Shown: positions 24,962 to 24,966 of the stretch, piece by piece | Numbering within the stretch: the first letter of the stretch is position 1 | How the letters are laid out: every line of letters begins with the position of its first letter | The notes under the pieces: generated by a model | Seen by the model: only the letters and a program-made list of their open reading frames with translations | Told to the model about the DNA's origin: nothing | Databases searched by the model: none | DNA from: an uncultured Prevotella sp. | Lineage (GTDB): Bacteria; Bacteroidota; Bacteroidia; Bacteroidales; Bacteroidaceae | Assembly (NCBI GenBank): GCA_900543155.1 | Contig: UQQN01000031.1 | Span: forward strand, 1 to 24,966 | DNA: 24,966 bases | Direction: 5' to 3' | Made by a program: the position numbers and the translations under genes

Positions 24962-24966
24962 CTTGT

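Noticed and set aside
1..24966. tRNA or rRNA genes
   Set aside because: I looked in each intergenic gap and saw no cloverleaf-like or rRNA-like sequence; not tested by computation.

Overview
The window looks like the chromosome of a Bacteroidota bacterium, most likely Prevotella or a close relative (Prevotellaceae). Four things support this. Two large exported enzymes end in type IX secretion sorting tails. There is a C10 (streptopain-type) protease and a BspA-like leucine-rich-repeat lipoprotein. Several start regions carry the Bacteroidota promoter form (TAnnTTTG at -7, TTTG or TTG about 19-21 bp upstream). Classical Shine-Dalgarno sites are mostly absent. Every gene I accept lies on the minus strand, so transcription runs from high to low coordinates.

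Left part (1-16.4 kb): housekeeping and secreted functions. In order of coordinate these are a GT2 glycosyltransferase (185-1123), the SbcCD nuclease pair (1252-6358, with a consensus promoter in front of sbcD), a transglutaminase/LRR lipoprotein (6616-7860), a large GH95 alpha-L-fucosidase-type enzyme with lectin-like N-terminal modules (8099-12106), pyrE (12388-13020), a C10 cysteine protease (13314-15965) and a small membrane protein (16118-16339). Clear hairpins or terminators separate several of these units. The fucosidase, protease and lipoprotein suit a mucosal organism that degrades host glycan and protein.

Boundary (16.4-16.9 kb): a gene-free stretch holds an unusual array of 11-bp units that ends in inverted copies of itself. 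A smaller array with the same 11-bp period and near-identical end sequences lies between the protease gene and pyrE.

Right part (16.9-25.0 kb): a more A+T-rich defence island, apparently one long operon with gaps of 0-29 nt. Read in the direction of transcription it contains a C-terminal fragment of HsdR, HsdM, an AlbA_2 (Schlafen-type) ATPase/HTH protein, HsdS, an AbiH-family abortive-infection protein, a small zinc-ribbon protein, and a membrane-anchored coiled-coil protein. The type I methylation module looks intact. The restriction subunit has lost its nuclease and helicase parts within this window, and its upstream edge is a near-perfect palindrome. The last three genes are coupled to hsdS and form the most plausible little-described module here: AbiH plus a zinc-ribbon partner plus a membrane partner.
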